Shown in pieces: positions 51,361 to 59,557 of a stretch of 64,000 bases of DNA. Under the pieces are notes generated by a model that was not told the DNA's origin, did not search any database, and saw only the letters and a list, made by a program, of their open reading frames with translations. Source of the stretch: Rariglobus sp041662485 (GTDB lineage Bacteria > Verrucomicrobiota > Verrucomicrobiia > Opitutales > Opitutaceae); assembly GCA_041662485.1 (NCBI GenBank), contig JBAZSJ010000011.1, positions 1-64,000 of the forward strand, given 5' to 3'. A program made the position numbers and the translations under genes. Each line of letters opens with the position of its first letter. The stretch's first letter is position 1.

Positions 51361-52613
51361 CTTAACACGCTGGTTTCGTAAGCTTTGACTTCACGCAGCC
51401 AGGTGCCGTCGCCGGGGACGTTTTGGCGGCGGCAGTGTTCGGCCCAGACGGCGGCCCAAGGGAGGGATTTGATGTCTTCCATCAGGGCGAGCCGCGTGGT
51501 GTGGTCGCCGGCGGCCTCGGCATCTCGAAGGAGGGCGGTCGGTTCCAGAAGGGCAATGAGCAGAGCCTTCAGGGTGTTGCGGGTGCCGATTGCCCAGGCG
51601 GCCACGCGGTTGATACTGGCGTCGAAGTAGTCGAGGCCGATGTGGGTGCGACCCAAGAAATCGCCGCGCACGAGTTCTTCTGCGATGCCGCGCAGCGGAT
51701 CGTCGAGCAACACGACATGGTCGCTGTCCCAGCGCACGCCGCGGCTTACGTGCAACAGCAACTCGGGCGTGAACTGGAGCACCGAGGAAATCTTGTCGGC
51801 CAGGCCTTCGGTGGGATGGAAGTGGCCGGCGTCGAGGCACACGAGTTTCTGATTCTTCACGGCGTAACCAAGGTAAAATTCGTGCGAACCCACGACGTAG
51901 CTTTCGGAGCCGATGCCGAAGAGTTTGCTTTCGACGGCGTCCAGCGTGAGACGCGGGTCGAGTTTTTCGGCGAAGATGGCGTCGAGGGAGGCTTCGAGGC
52001 GTTCGCGGGGGGCCTTGCGGTCGGCGGGGACGTCCTTGTAGCCGTCGGGAATCCAGAAATTGGTGACGGTGGTCGAGTCGAGCTGGCGGCCCATGTCGGC
52101 GGCGATGCGGCGGCAGGCGATGCCGTGTTCGATCCAATACTGGCGGATGCCGGCGTCGCGATGGGCGAGGGTGAAGCCGTCGGCGGCCTTGGGGTGTGCG
52201 AAGTAAGTCGGGTTGAAATCGAGGCCGAGACCTTGGGCGCGAGCCCAGTCTATCCAGCTTTGAAATTGGGTGGTCGTGTAGGCGTTGCGCTCGACCTTGC
52301 CCGCGCCGAGGTCGGCGTAGCAGGCGTGGAGATTGAGGCGGTGTTTGCCGGGGATGAGGCGGTAGGCCTGCTCAAGGTCCTGGCGCAGTTCGGCCAAGGT
52401 GCGTGCTTTGCCGGGGTAGTTGCCGGTGGCGGCGAGGCCGCTGCCGGTCAGGGACGCGCCGGCAGTTTCAAAGCCGCCGACGTCGTCGCCTTGCCAGCAG
52501 TGCAGAGAGATGGCGGTGGCGGCGAGGCTCTGGAGGGCTTGATCGGTGTTGATGCCGAGCGCGGCATACTGTTCACGGGCGGTATCGTAACGGTCGGAAT
52601 GGGAGGGAGGCAT
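51348..52613 (-). CDS. rhaA: L-rhamnose isomerase
   Basis: TIM-barrel isomerase of 421 aa converting L-rhamnose to L-rhamnulose. Family blocks: AISLHCWQGDDVGGFE, then HRLNLHACYADLGAG, then GLGLDFNPTYFAHPKA. The metal-ligand region contains CLDAGHFHPTEGLADKISS, followed by VRWDSDHVVLLDD. Full length. The start at 52613 (MPPSHSDRY) or 52625 (MLLIMPPS) is equally open. No rhamnulokinase or aldolase is adjacent, so this is a separated step of rhamnose use, perhaps serving sugars released by the secreted glycosidases. Confidence 0.95.
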   Translation of the reverse strand: MPPSHSDRYDTAREQYAALGINTDQALQSLAATAISLHCWQGDDVGGFETAGASLTGSGLAATGNYPGKARTLAELRQDLEQAYRLIPGKHRLNLHACYADLGAGKVERNAYTTTQFQSWIDWARAQGLGLDFNPTYFAHPKAADGFTLAHRDAGIRQYWIEHGIACRRIAADMGRQLDSTTVTNFWIPDGYKDVPADRKAPRERLEASLDAIFAEKLDPRLTLDAVESKLFGIGSESYVVGSHEFYLGYAVKNQKLVCLDAGHFHPTEGLADKISSVLQFTPELLLHVSRGVRWDSDHVVLLDDPLRGIAEELVRGDFLGRTHIGLDYFDASINRVAAWAIGTRNTLKALLIALLEPTALLRDAEAAGDHTTRLALMEDIKSLPWAAVWAEHCRRQNVPGDGTWLREVKAYETSVLSKRA

Positions 52614-52865
52614 GATCAACAGCATGCGAATAAGGTGGAGCGCGGCGATATCTCTTGGTTGTTATTTTGCGACAGCATATTGGATTTTTTATTACGTATG
52701 TGGTGGTGTCTGGCATTTAATATCCACGGATCGCGACAAACATTGAGGCGAGACGGGTGCTGATCTTGGCAGGGGCCACAGTCCGTGGATTTTCACAATG
52801 AAGTGGCTTTTAATTGGCGGGCTGCGCAACTTTTTCGTCTGACCATCGTCACCCCTTCATTGAAT

Positions 52866-53312
52866 ATGCGTTATAACTCTCGGACTCCTCTCGCGGCTCA
52901 GCGTCGCGCGTTTACCCTTCTCGAAATTCTCGTCGTGCTCGCCATCATCGGCCTGCTCGTCGGCCTTGCGGTGAATAACGTGGGAGGAATTTTTGGGAAA
53001 AACCAAGTGGCCATCACCGGTCTGTTTGTTAATTCCAGCATCAAGACGCCGCTCACCTCGTATCGCATCGACATGGGGGATTATCCTTCGAATGAGGAGG
53101 GGCTGCAGGCCCTTCTCACCGCGCCGCAAAACAACGCCGACCGCTGGCAGGGGCCTTATCTGGACGTGAAGGGCAACAAACTTCCGGCTGATCCCTGGGG
53201 TGAGCCTTACGTTTACCACTATCCCGGCGTTAAAAACAAACTGGGCTTCGATATCTACTCCAAGGGACCGGACAAGGCCGACGGCACGCCCGACGATATC
53301 GGCAACTGGTAA
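52866..53312 (+). CDS. gspG: Major pseudopilin GspG of a type II secretion system
   Basis: Pseudopilin of 148 aa. Basic leader, then RRAFTLLEILVVLAIIGLLV (prepilin peptidase site before Phe, Glu at +5). The globular part has the GspG layout: DMGDYPSNEEGLQALL, then GPYLDVKGNKLPADPWGEP. The Ca-binding C-terminus includes YSKGPDKADGTPDDIGNW. First gene of the pseudopilin operon gspGHIJKLM (52866-57844). The start at 52866 gives a normal leader; the upstream open frame is noncoding. Confidence 0.93.
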   Translation: MRYNSRTPLAAQRRAFTLLEILVVLAIIGLLVGLAVNNVGGIFGKNQVAITGLFVNSSIKTPLTSYRIDMGDYPSNEEGLQALLTAPQNNADRWQGPYLDVKGNKLPADPWGEPYVYHYPGVKNKLGFDIYSKGPDKADGTPDDIGNW

Positions 53313-53323
53313 CGTTCCGAACC

Positions 53324-53872
53324 ATGCCTCAACCTGCCCCAAGGCTCGCGGGTGGCGGGTCGGTGTTTCCGCGGCGTCCGCGCCATGCCGGATTTACCCT
53401 GCTCGAAATCCTGGTCGTGATCGGGCTGATCGCGCTGCTCTCCGGCGTGCTGATCGTCGGGACTTCGCGATTGCTCGGCGACCGCCAGGCTTCGGCGGAC
53501 GAGATTTTCTGGAAGACGGTAGGCGAGGTCCGCAAGTCGGCGCTGCTCGACAACCGCGACATCCGTCTGCGCTTCGACGAGAAGACGAAGGAGTTTGTCG
53601 CGGGCTCGGGCGAGCTGGAGCGTCGCTTTCCCTTCGCGCCGCGCGAGGCGATGACCGTTGATTTTATGGCTCCGTCGTCGGTCGGTTCCTCCGCGTCCAT
53701 TCTGATCGCGGGGCAGCTTGTCGAGACGCAGACGCTGCCTTCCGTGATGTTTTATGGCGACGGCACCTGCGCGCCCTTTCGGGTGCAGCTTAAGGGCAAA
53801 ATCTCCGCCAGCATCCTGGAAATTGATCCATGGACGTGCGCGCCCATCCTGAAAACCCAGCCGCAATCATGA
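53324..53872 (+). CDS. Minor pseudopilin, GspH-like
   Basis: Pseudopilin of 182 aa. The leader (about 22 residues) is longer than usual and ends RHAGFTLLEILVVIGLIALL; after the helix the domain is GspH-like (ADEIFWKTVGEVRKSALLDN, then RLRFDEKTKEFVAG). It lies 12 bp after gspG, and its stop overlaps the ATG of the next gene (ATGA). Confidence 0.8.
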   Translation: MPQPAPRLAGGGSVFPRRPRHAGFTLLEILVVIGLIALLSGVLIVGTSRLLGDRQASADEIFWKTVGEVRKSALLDNRDIRLRFDEKTKEFVAGSGELERRFPFAPREAMTVDFMAPSSVGSSASILIAGQLVETQTLPSVMFYGDGTCAPFRVQLKGKISASILEIDPWTCAPILKTQPQS

Positions 53873-54327
53873 CGCCGCGCCGTTCCGCATTCACGCTGCT
53901 CGAGGTGCTCGTGGCGCTGGCGATTTTCGCCATGGCGGCGGTGGTGCTCGGCGGTTCCTATCTCAACGTCCTCAACGGCTACGAGGTCGCGAGGCGCGCG
54001 ACCGTGAGCAATCCCGACGTGGCGTTCGCCCGGACGGCGCTGCTGGCCCAGGCCGACGTGGATTTGGCGCGGCAGGGAGCGGAATTCGACGCCGCCGACG
54101 GGCGGCACGTGCGCTGGACCGCGACGATCGACCCGACCACGGTGGCGGATCTTTTCACGGTCACGTTCGAGTGCGAGATCTCCGGAACGGGCCTGTCGGA
54201 GCCGCAAAAGACGAAGCAGGTCTTCCGCGTGCTGCGCCCCACCTGGTCGCAGGCGACCGACCGGACCACGCTCCGCGCCAACGCCAAGGACCGCATCCTC
54301 CAGATCCAGCAAAAGGTGAACCAATGA
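53869..54327 (+). CDS. Minor pseudopilin, GspI-like
   Basis: Pseudopilin of 152 aa with RRSAFTLLEVLVALAIFAMA at the N-terminus (cleavage site after Ser or Ala before Phe, Glu at +5). The rest is a short beta domain (VRWTATIDPTTVADLFTVTF). Its start overlaps the previous stop and its stop overlaps the next start, so translation is coupled through the operon. Confidence 0.8.
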   Translation: MTPRRSAFTLLEVLVALAIFAMAAVVLGGSYLNVLNGYEVARRATVSNPDVAFARTALLAQADVDLARQGAEFDAADGRHVRWTATIDPTTVADLFTVTFECEISGTGLSEPQKTKQVFRVLRPTWSQATDRTTLRANAKDRILQIQQKVNQ

Positions 54328-54962
54328 GAAAGGCGTTCACCCTCCTCGAAATCCTGGTCGCCCTCGCGCTCACCGCGCTGGTGCTGGTCGCGCTCAACAC
54401 CTTTGTGTTTTCGATGGGCGAACTGTGGGGCCGCAACTCCGACCTCCGCCTCTTCGACCGGCATGTGCGCGCGGTTTCGCGGTTCCTCGAAAACGAGCTG
54501 CGCGTCGCCGCGCTTCCGCCGAACGGCGACGCCAAGACCTCGCCTTTTCCCGTGCTCGACGTCCGCACGCAGGGCAACGGCACGGAGACGCTGCTCACCT
54601 TCGAGCTGCCCGAGGGCTGCCGGCTCTTTGTCTGGCCGGGGCAACCGCTGCCCGAGGTCGTGTGCGCGCTCAGCATCCGCCAAGGCGCGGGTCTGGTGAT
54701 GCTCTGGCATTCCCGGCTTGAAAAAGATTTCGACGACCAGCCGCCGCGCGAGACCGTCGTCTCCGCGCTGGTGACCGAGCTGAGTTACGACTACTACGAC
54801 GACGGTTTCAAAAACTGGAAAAACCAGACGACGCTTCAAAAGGACGGCACCGGCCAATACCTGGTGCCGCAGCGCCTGCGCATGAAGTTCGTCTATCGCA
54901 CCCACACGCAGGAAGTGTTCATTCCGATTCCCGCGGTCGCGCAAGGGCTCCCGCCGTCCTGA
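54324..54962 (+). CDS. Minor pseudopilin, GspJ-like
   Basis: Pseudopilin of 212 aa. It begins MRKAFTLLEILVALALTALV, a very short leader. The later domain (VSRFLENELRVAALPPNG, YLVPQRLRMKFVYRTHTQE) matches the size and layout of GspJ. Forms the pilus tip complex with the I- and K-type pseudopilins in characterised systems. Coupled to its neighbours by 4-bp and 1-bp spacing. Confidence 0.8.
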   Translation: MRKAFTLLEILVALALTALVLVALNTFVFSMGELWGRNSDLRLFDRHVRAVSRFLENELRVAALPPNGDAKTSPFPVLDVRTQGNGTETLLTFELPEGCRLFVWPGQPLPEVVCALSIRQGAGLVMLWHSRLEKDFDDQPPRETVVSALVTELSYDYYDDGFKNWKNQTTLQKDGTGQYLVPQRLRMKFVYRTHTQEVFIPIPAVAQGLPPS

Positions 54963-54963
54963 C

Positions 54964-56160
54964 ATGAGTGACGATGCAAAGCTTCAAATCTTGGTCGGGC
55001 CCTACGGGGCACGCCGCGGGTCCGTGCTCCTCATCGTGCTGGTGACGCTGGTCTTCGCGGCCTCCGCGCTCACGCTGTTCATCGAGAAGGCGGGCACCGA
55101 CCTGTTGGTTGATATCCGTGAGGTCGACGCGGCGCGCCTGCGCCTCGAGGCCTACTCTGCGCTCGAGACGACCATCGGCGTGCTGGAGGATTTTCGCATC
55201 GTGGGCAACGGCCTGCACGGTCCCGCCGAGGGCTGGGGCGATCCGCTGGGCTTTGCCGATTACCAGCCGATGGAGGAGGGCAACACTGTCGAGGTGACGC
55301 TCGAGGACGAAAGCGCCAAGCTTCCGCTGGCCTCCGTCAAACCCGAGGTGCTTACCGATCTCTTCAAATACTGGCAGGTGCAGCAGGACCAGGCCGAGCA
55401 GCTCACGGACGCGTTGATGGGCTGGATGAAAAAAGACTACGTCGCCACGTCCACGAACGCCCCTCGCATCGCGGACTACGAGGGAACTCCGCAGCCCTTT
55501 GATCCGCCGTTCCGTCCGCTCCGCTCGTTCTCCGAACTGTCGGCGATCGAGGGCGTCGTGCGCAGCTCGTTTTTTGACGAGGCGGGCCAGCCCAACGATC
55601 TCCACCGGCATTTCACGGAGACATTTTCGCTCTACCGGTTCAAGGCGCCCAACATCAACGGCAACAAGCTCGAGCCCTTGCTCGCGCAGTCCATCTACGA
55701 CGACCAGCAGCAGCAGCGCGTGACCGAATACCTCACGGGCGCGGGCACCTACCAGACGCAGGGGCCGGGATTCTTCAAGACCACGCGCACCGTCGGCGCC
55801 GTCGCGGGCGGCCAGCCCGCCAAGCTCGGCTACGGCACGACCGTCGCCGCGCTGCGAATCACCGTAACGGTCCGCCATGGACGCGCGTCTTTCCAGCTGA
55901 CCGCCGTGGTTGCGCCCGAAGGCGGCGCCACGGCCGTGCCTCCCAGCAACGTCACCAGCACCACCACCACCGAGACCGATAGCACGGGAACCGCCGAGAC
56001 CAACACCACCGACCAGAGCGCCCAGCCCTCGAAGGCGCAGGCCTCGGTCGCCGCCACGGCGGTGCCGGTTTCGACCGATTTGAAATACCCGTTTACGTTT
56101 TTGGAAATTCGTGAGAATGATAAACCCGTTTTGCCTCCTCCCGCCCCCACCGAACCGTGA
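54964..56160 (+). CDS. GspK-like minor pseudopilin (tip)
   Basis: Protein of 398 aa with RRGSVLLIVLVTLVFAASAL at the N-terminus, the GspK-type helix, which lacks the Glu at position 5. A large alpha domain follows: DESAKLPLASVKPEVLTDLF, then a PLRSFSELSAIEGV type block. The C-terminal 90 residues are Thr/Ser/Pro-rich (STTTTETDSTGTAETNTT), an unusual low-complexity extension. Its stop overlaps the GTG start of the next gene (GTGA). Confidence 0.78.
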   Translation: MSDDAKLQILVGPYGARRGSVLLIVLVTLVFAASALTLFIEKAGTDLLVDIREVDAARLRLEAYSALETTIGVLEDFRIVGNGLHGPAEGWGDPLGFADYQPMEEGNTVEVTLEDESAKLPLASVKPEVLTDLFKYWQVQQDQAEQLTDALMGWMKKDYVATSTNAPRIADYEGTPQPFDPPFRPLRSFSELSAIEGVVRSSFFDEAGQPNDLHRHFTETFSLYRFKAPNINGNKLEPLLAQSIYDDQQQQRVTEYLTGAGTYQTQGPGFFKTTRTVGAVAGGQPAKLGYGTTVAALRITVTVRHGRASFQLTAVVAPEGGATAVPPSNVTSTTTTETDSTGTAETNTTDQSAQPSKAQASVAATAVPVSTDLKYPFTFLEIRENDKPVLPPPAPTEP

Positions 56161-57314
56161 GCAACCCACTTTCCTCGCTTAAGCGCTTTCTCCCCGCACC
56201 GCCGCCGCGCAAGGTCGTGGTCCTGCCCGACGCGCTCTTTTTCGTGCGCGCGGTGCCGGTCGCCGAGGGCGCCGTCGCCGCCGACGTGTCCGGCCAGGTC
56301 GAGCTGGCTCTTGAGGTGATCGCTCCGTTTCCCATCGCGCAGCTTTACTACGGGTATCACTGGAAGCCGGGCGCGAACCACGCGCTGGTTTTTGCCGCCT
56401 ACCGGAAACGTTTCACGAGCGACGATGTCGAGACGTGGGCCGGAGCCGAGGCGATCCTTCCGGCGTTCGCCGCCTCGCTCGGCGAGGCGCCCGCGGCCGC
56501 CACGACGCTGGTCATTGCCGGCTCTGACTGCCTGACGGCGGTCCACTACGGCGATGCGAGCGGCGTGCCGACCCAGGTGCGCATCGAGTCGCTTCCCGCC
56601 GAGGCGACGGACGACGACCGGGCCGCCGCGCGCGACGCGCTGCTGAAGCCGCTGGGAGGCACGATCACGACCGTCGAGATCGGCGCGACGCCGCAGCTCG
56701 ATCCGGAGTCTCCGCAGGGCGAGTTTGTTTTCCGCTCCGGTGACACATCCGCGCATTTCACCGCGACCGAGATCGAGTCGCTCGACGTGCGCGACAAGGC
56801 CGAGCTCGCCGCGCGCCGCCGGGCGCACGCGCGCGACGTCATTCTCTGGCGCACGTTTCTCGGGTGCGCGGCGGCCATCGCGCTTTCGCTTTTCCTCGAG
56901 CTGGCGCTGGTCGGCGGCGGCCTGTGGCAAAAACAGCGGTTGGCCGTGATCGCGCGGCAGTCGCCCGTCGTGAACACCATCATGACCTCGCAGAGCCTCG
57001 CCACCCGCATCGACGAGCTCTCCACCAAGCGGCTCATGCCGTTTGAAATGCTCGCGCTGCTCAACTCGAAGCGTCCGCCCACGATCCAGTTCATGCGCAC
57101 GGTGACCAGCGGACTCTACAAGCTCGAGGTCGAGGCGCAGACGAATTCCTCGGCCGACATCAACGTTTACCGCGCCGCGCTCAACGAGCTGCCCGAGTGC
57201 GAAAAGGCCGAGGTGATCGACCCGCGCAGCCGCGACGGCGTGTCCACCTTCCGCCTTGTGGTCACGTTCAAGCCCGACGCCTTCAAGCCTGAGACGGAGG
57301 CCAACCAGTCATGA
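56157..57314 (+). CDS. GspL-like assembly platform protein
   Basis: Protein of 385 aa with a GTG start overlapping the previous stop. An actin-like cytoplasmic region (1-225) is followed by one transmembrane segment (about 237-260; LGCAAAIALSLFLELALVGG). A periplasmic ferredoxin-like domain follows (LMPFEMLALLNSKRPPTIQ). The layout fits GspL/PilM-PilN-type proteins that link the ATPase to the pseudopilus. Sequence similarity is weak, so the call rests on layout and operon position. Confidence 0.65.
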   Translation: MSNPLSSLKRFLPAPPPRKVVVLPDALFFVRAVPVAEGAVAADVSGQVELALEVIAPFPIAQLYYGYHWKPGANHALVFAAYRKRFTSDDVETWAGAEAILPAFAASLGEAPAAATTLVIAGSDCLTAVHYGDASGVPTQVRIESLPAEATDDDRAAARDALLKPLGGTITTVEIGATPQLDPESPQGEFVFRSGDTSAHFTATEIESLDVRDKAELAARRRAHARDVILWRTFLGCAAAIALSLFLELALVGGGLWQKQRLAVIARQSPVVNTIMTSQSLATRIDELSTKRLMPFEMLALLNSKRPPTIQFMRTVTSGLYKLEVEAQTNSSADINVYRAALNELPECEKAEVIDPRSRDGVSTFRLVVTFKPDAFKPETEANQS

Positions 57315-57844
57315 AAGCGCTCAAAGCCTTTTTCCTCAGCCGCCTGTTGCGCGAGAAACTCCTCCTGCTCGCGTTCGTGCTGATCGGCGCGGCCATCTGG
57401 CTCTCCAGCGTGAGCGACCGCGTGGGCGTGCGCTGGCGCGAGATCCGCACCACCTCGACCGATCTCGACGTGCAGCAGCGCTGGCTGGTGCAGCGCGAGC
57501 GCATCGAGAAGGAGGCGAGCCTCGCCATCGCGCATCTCGATCCCTCGCTGACCTTCGACAGCGTGCGCCTGCAGAGCGAAATCAACTCGATGGCGCGCGA
57601 GGCCGGCCTGTCGAAATACGACGTGACCGACAGCCGCGACCTGAGCACGAGCCAGTTTGCGGTGCACTCGGTGCAGTTTTCCGTGCGCAACGCCGACCTC
57701 GGCTCGCTGGTGAATTTTTACAAGGAGCTGAGCAAGCGGGCGCCCTACATGGGCATCGAGCAGTTCTCCCTCGCGAGCAACCGGGCCGACCCCACCCAGC
57801 TCAACGTCTCCTGGCGCGTGAGCTCGGTCGAGATCGTGAAGTGA
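57311..57844 (+). CDS. GspM-like assembly platform protein
   Basis: Protein of 177 aa with one N-terminal transmembrane segment (about 15-35; REKLLLLAFVLIGAAIWLSS), a coiled-coil stretch (RTTSTDLDVQQRWLVQRERI), and a C-terminal ferredoxin-like domain (VQFSVRNADLGSLVNFYKEL). Size, order and 4-bp overlap with the GspL-like gene support GspM. Last gene of the operon. Secretin (GspD), ATPase (GspE) and GspF are not in the window. Confidence 0.65.
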   Translation: MKALKAFFLSRLLREKLLLLAFVLIGAAIWLSSVSDRVGVRWREIRTTSTDLDVQQRWLVQRERIEKEASLAIAHLDPSLTFDSVRLQSEINSMAREAGLSKYDVTDSRDLSTSQFAVHSVQFSVRNADLGSLVNFYKELSKRAPYMGIEQFSLASNRADPTQLNVSWRVSSVEIVK

Positions 57845-57864
57845 AGCCCATCAGACGGGATCTC

Positions 57865-57921
57865 GTGTAGTCCGCCTCAAATGGCATGTCATTAGTCGCA
57901 GGATTAACGGCGTGACTACAC
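57865..57921. repeat. Inverted repeat with GTAG/CTAC ends
   Basis: GTGTAGTC (57865-57872) pairs with GACTACAC (57914-57921). The stem continues as CGCC/GGCG after a one-base bulge. It follows the gspM-like stop by 20 bp and belongs by its ends to the dispersed GTAG...CTAC palindrome family. Confidence 0.6.
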
Positions 57922-58058
57922 TAGCCGCGTTTTGTCCGTTTGCTAACAAACAACGGCCAGTCTTCCCCCCCTCGGATTCCTGACGGGCGAGGTCCCATTG
58001 GAAGGCGCGGATCATCGGGCGATTGGAGGGGGCGGCCCGCACGTGGCTTGGGCCGCGT

Positions 58059-58159
58059 TGGTGAAAGCACGCCCCCGAGGTAAGGTTGTCAAACCCGTGC
58101 CGGCCGCGATGGGAAGCCGTCGCTGGTGAAAGCACGCCCCCGAGGTAAGGTTGTCAAAC
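58059..58159. CRISPR. Two-copy 36-bp perfect repeat with a 29-bp spacer (orphan CRISPR-like)
   Basis: Identical 36-bp units lie at 58059-58094 and 58124-58159, starting TGGTGAAAGCACGCCCCC and ending GGTTGTCAAAC. They are separated by 29 bp of unique sequence. Repeat and spacer lengths and the CAAAC end are CRISPR-like, but there are only two copies. No degenerate repeat lies one period (65 bp) to either side, and no cas gene is in the window. A simple local duplication is the main alternative. Confidence 0.35.
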
Positions 58160-58201
58160 GGGACTTATACAAGCTCCTGAGATCCGTCCCAGATGACGAT
58201 G

Positions 58202-58275
58202 GTAGGGCCGGCGCTTGCGCCGTGCCGGTTTGGAGTTGTCCGGTCTGCGGGGCATGGCGCAAGCGCCAGCCCTAC
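58202..58275. repeat. Imperfect 25-bp inverted repeat with GTAG/CTAC ends
   Basis: Arms 58202-58226 and 58251-58275 pair with two mismatches, both G-U compatible on one strand, around a 24-base loop. Each arm contains its own small palindrome (GGCGCTTGCGCC or GGCGCAAGCGCC). Compensatory G-U pairs suggest that RNA or single-stranded structure is conserved. Confidence 0.8.
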
Positions 58276-58439
58276 ACGGTTGGGCGGATACGGCGTGATG
58301 AACCGGATTTTAGAAGTTCCATTACGAATATGCTGAAGGACAGACAATTGGCCTGACGCTTGCTTTATTGCATATGACTGGACTGGTGGTGCCCTTGGGG
58401 CCGCCGGTCCCCTCTAAGAACCATAAAAACATAACCAAC

Positions 58440-58912
58440 ATGCCAAAGGACAACCTTGACTCACGGCTGCCGACATGCAGGCCGTTACCGACGCCCTCGC
58501 CACCATTCGCACCAAGCTGCCGTTTCTCATCGACCTCTCGCCGACCGAGAAGCGGCGGCTGTTCAAGATGGGCGACGGTTCGCGGGCTTTTGTGGAAAAA
58601 GCCCTGATCGCCGCCCAGGCCAACCCGCAGGTCTTCCCGCCTTCCTTCGACCTGGATGAATACGCCCGCGACTGGGCCCTGTGGGCGCAGATGGGCACCC
58701 TGTCCAACAACGTGACCCAGCTCGCCGAGTTGATCGACGACACCCAGACCGCGCTGGGCGCCGACCTCATGAACGCCGGGCTGACGGCCTACGGCTACCT
58801 GAGCAAGGCCTCGGTCGGCGGTCTGGAGGAGATCAAGGCCGATCTGGGCAAGCGTTTCGACCGCCGCAGTTCCGCGTCTCCGACGCCGACCGCGACACCG
58901 GCAACCGCCTGA
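58440..58912 (+). CDS. Hypothetical protein, probable frameshift near the start
   Basis: The intact frame 58475-58912 encodes 145 aa of a small helical protein; recognisable blocks are KLPFLIDLSPTEKRRLFKMG, GSRAFVEKALIAAQANPQVF and LAELIDDTQTALGADLMNAG, a pattern remembered from a family of unknown function in Verrucomicrobiota and Bacteroidota. A better initiation region, ATG at 58440 (MPKDNLDSRLP), lies in another frame and would join if one base were added near 58473. So either translation starts at 58475 or the gene carries a one-base deletion. No function is known. Confidence 0.55.
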
Positions 58913-58951
58913 TAACATCAATCGCCTTGAGGATTTGGACTTCATCCCGGT

Positions 58952-59007
58952 GTAGGCCCGATCGCTGATCGGGCTTTTCAGAGAGCCAGACCACCGGTCT
59001 GGCCTAC
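58952..59007. repeat. Double-hairpin palindrome with GTAGGCC/GGCCTAC ends
   Basis: Outer arms GTAGGCC (58952-58958) and GGCCTAC (59001-59007) enclose two internal hairpins, GCCCGAT..ATCGGGC and GCCAGACC..GGTCTGGC. It could fold as one long stem base or as two separate hairpins. Same ends as the elements at 68, 58202 and 63336. Confidence 0.75.
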
Positions 59008-59069
59008 AACGAGCCGCGACAAAGTCTAAAACCAAAGGGTATTTGGCGTTAATCAGCCCTCGCGGCCGT

Positions 59070-59375
59070 CGCCGGGATGCTCGTGCGCGAGTGTCCCGGC
59101 CTCGGCCGCGAGTCTTTTTGGCTGGGCGTCGAGTATCGGGATACTCGCGGTTGAGTGGCGGATACTGGCGTCCGAGTCCCGGAGGGTCGCGGTCGAGGGT
59201 CAGAGACTGGCGGGCGAGACTGCGGATACTCGCGCGCGAGATGCGGGGGCCTGAATTGAGACGCCTGATACTCGGCGCTGAGTGTGGGAGACTGGCGGTT
59301 GAGACTCGGCATACTCGCGTCCGAGTATCCCGGACTCACGCGCGAGTGGGGAAGACTCTCCCGCGAGGGGCAATC
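59070..59375. repeat. Degenerate 21-bp tandem array of semi-palindromic units
   Basis: About 14 units with the core ACT(C/G)GCG-N2-CGAG recur at a near-constant 21-bp step; clear starts are 59141, 59162, 59183, 59204, 59226, 59266, 59289, 59311, 59332 and 59353. Each unit is a short inverted repeat, and 21 bp equals two helical turns, so all units face the same side of the DNA. This is an iteron- or centromere-like layout. It abuts the left end of the cassette array. Confidence 0.7.
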
Positions 59376-59498
59376 CGCTCGACTTCCGCAATTTACCGGC
59401 TTCTATCGCCAGTCGAAATCCAAAACCCCGCTTTCGCTGTCTCCATGCCCCATTTCAAGAAATTGCACCCCGAAACTGGCGAGTCACTACCCCGCTGT

Positions 59499-59551
59499 GC
59501 CCTGACATTTTCCCCAGTAAAACGCAGTCAGGGCGAATAACACTGCTCGGC
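59499..59551 (+). other. Left boundary site of the cassette array (attI- or attC-like)
   Basis: A hairpin with arms GCCCTGAC (59499-59506) and GTCAGGGC (59527-59534) is followed by GCTCGGC (59545-59551), which resembles the GTTRRRY right core. AAAAATATG, the start of the first cassette gene, follows directly. The left core is not recognisable, so it may be a degenerate attC or a primary attachment site. Confidence 0.45.
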
Positions 59552-59557
59552 AAAAAT

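Larger units (their letters stand above)
57845..58439. other. Gene-free repeat-rich region
   Basis: About 595 bp without a convincing gene. It holds an inverted repeat with GTGTAGTC/GACTACAC ends (57865-57921), a two-copy 36-bp direct repeat (58059-58159) and a 25-bp imperfect inverted repeat with GTAG/CTAC ends (58202-58275). Short open frames on both strands cross these repeats and are not supported as genes. Confidence 0.6.
58913..59557. other. Gene-free region: palindrome, 21-bp tandem array, array boundary
   Basis: About 645 bp between the hypothetical gene and the first cassette gene. Contents: a two-hairpin palindrome (58952-59007), a degenerate 21-bp tandem array (59070-59375), and a hairpin with an attC-like right end (59499-59551). 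An open frame across 59043-59540 is only the translation of the 21-bp repeats (seven codons per unit) and is not supported as a gene. Confidence 0.6.

Noticed and set aside
52722..52790. Inverted repeat ATCCACGGA / TCCGTGGAT upstream of gspG as an operator
   Set aside because: Arms are 9 bp with a 51-base gap and no second copy; too weak to call a site.
57851..58135. Minus-strand frame across the 36-bp repeats
   Set aside because: Runs through an inverted repeat and one copy of the direct repeat; no family resemblance.
59043..59540. 165-codon open frame over the 21-bp repeats
   Set aside because: It is simply the translation of a 21-bp tandem repeat (seven codons per unit), with no start signal or protein-like composition.
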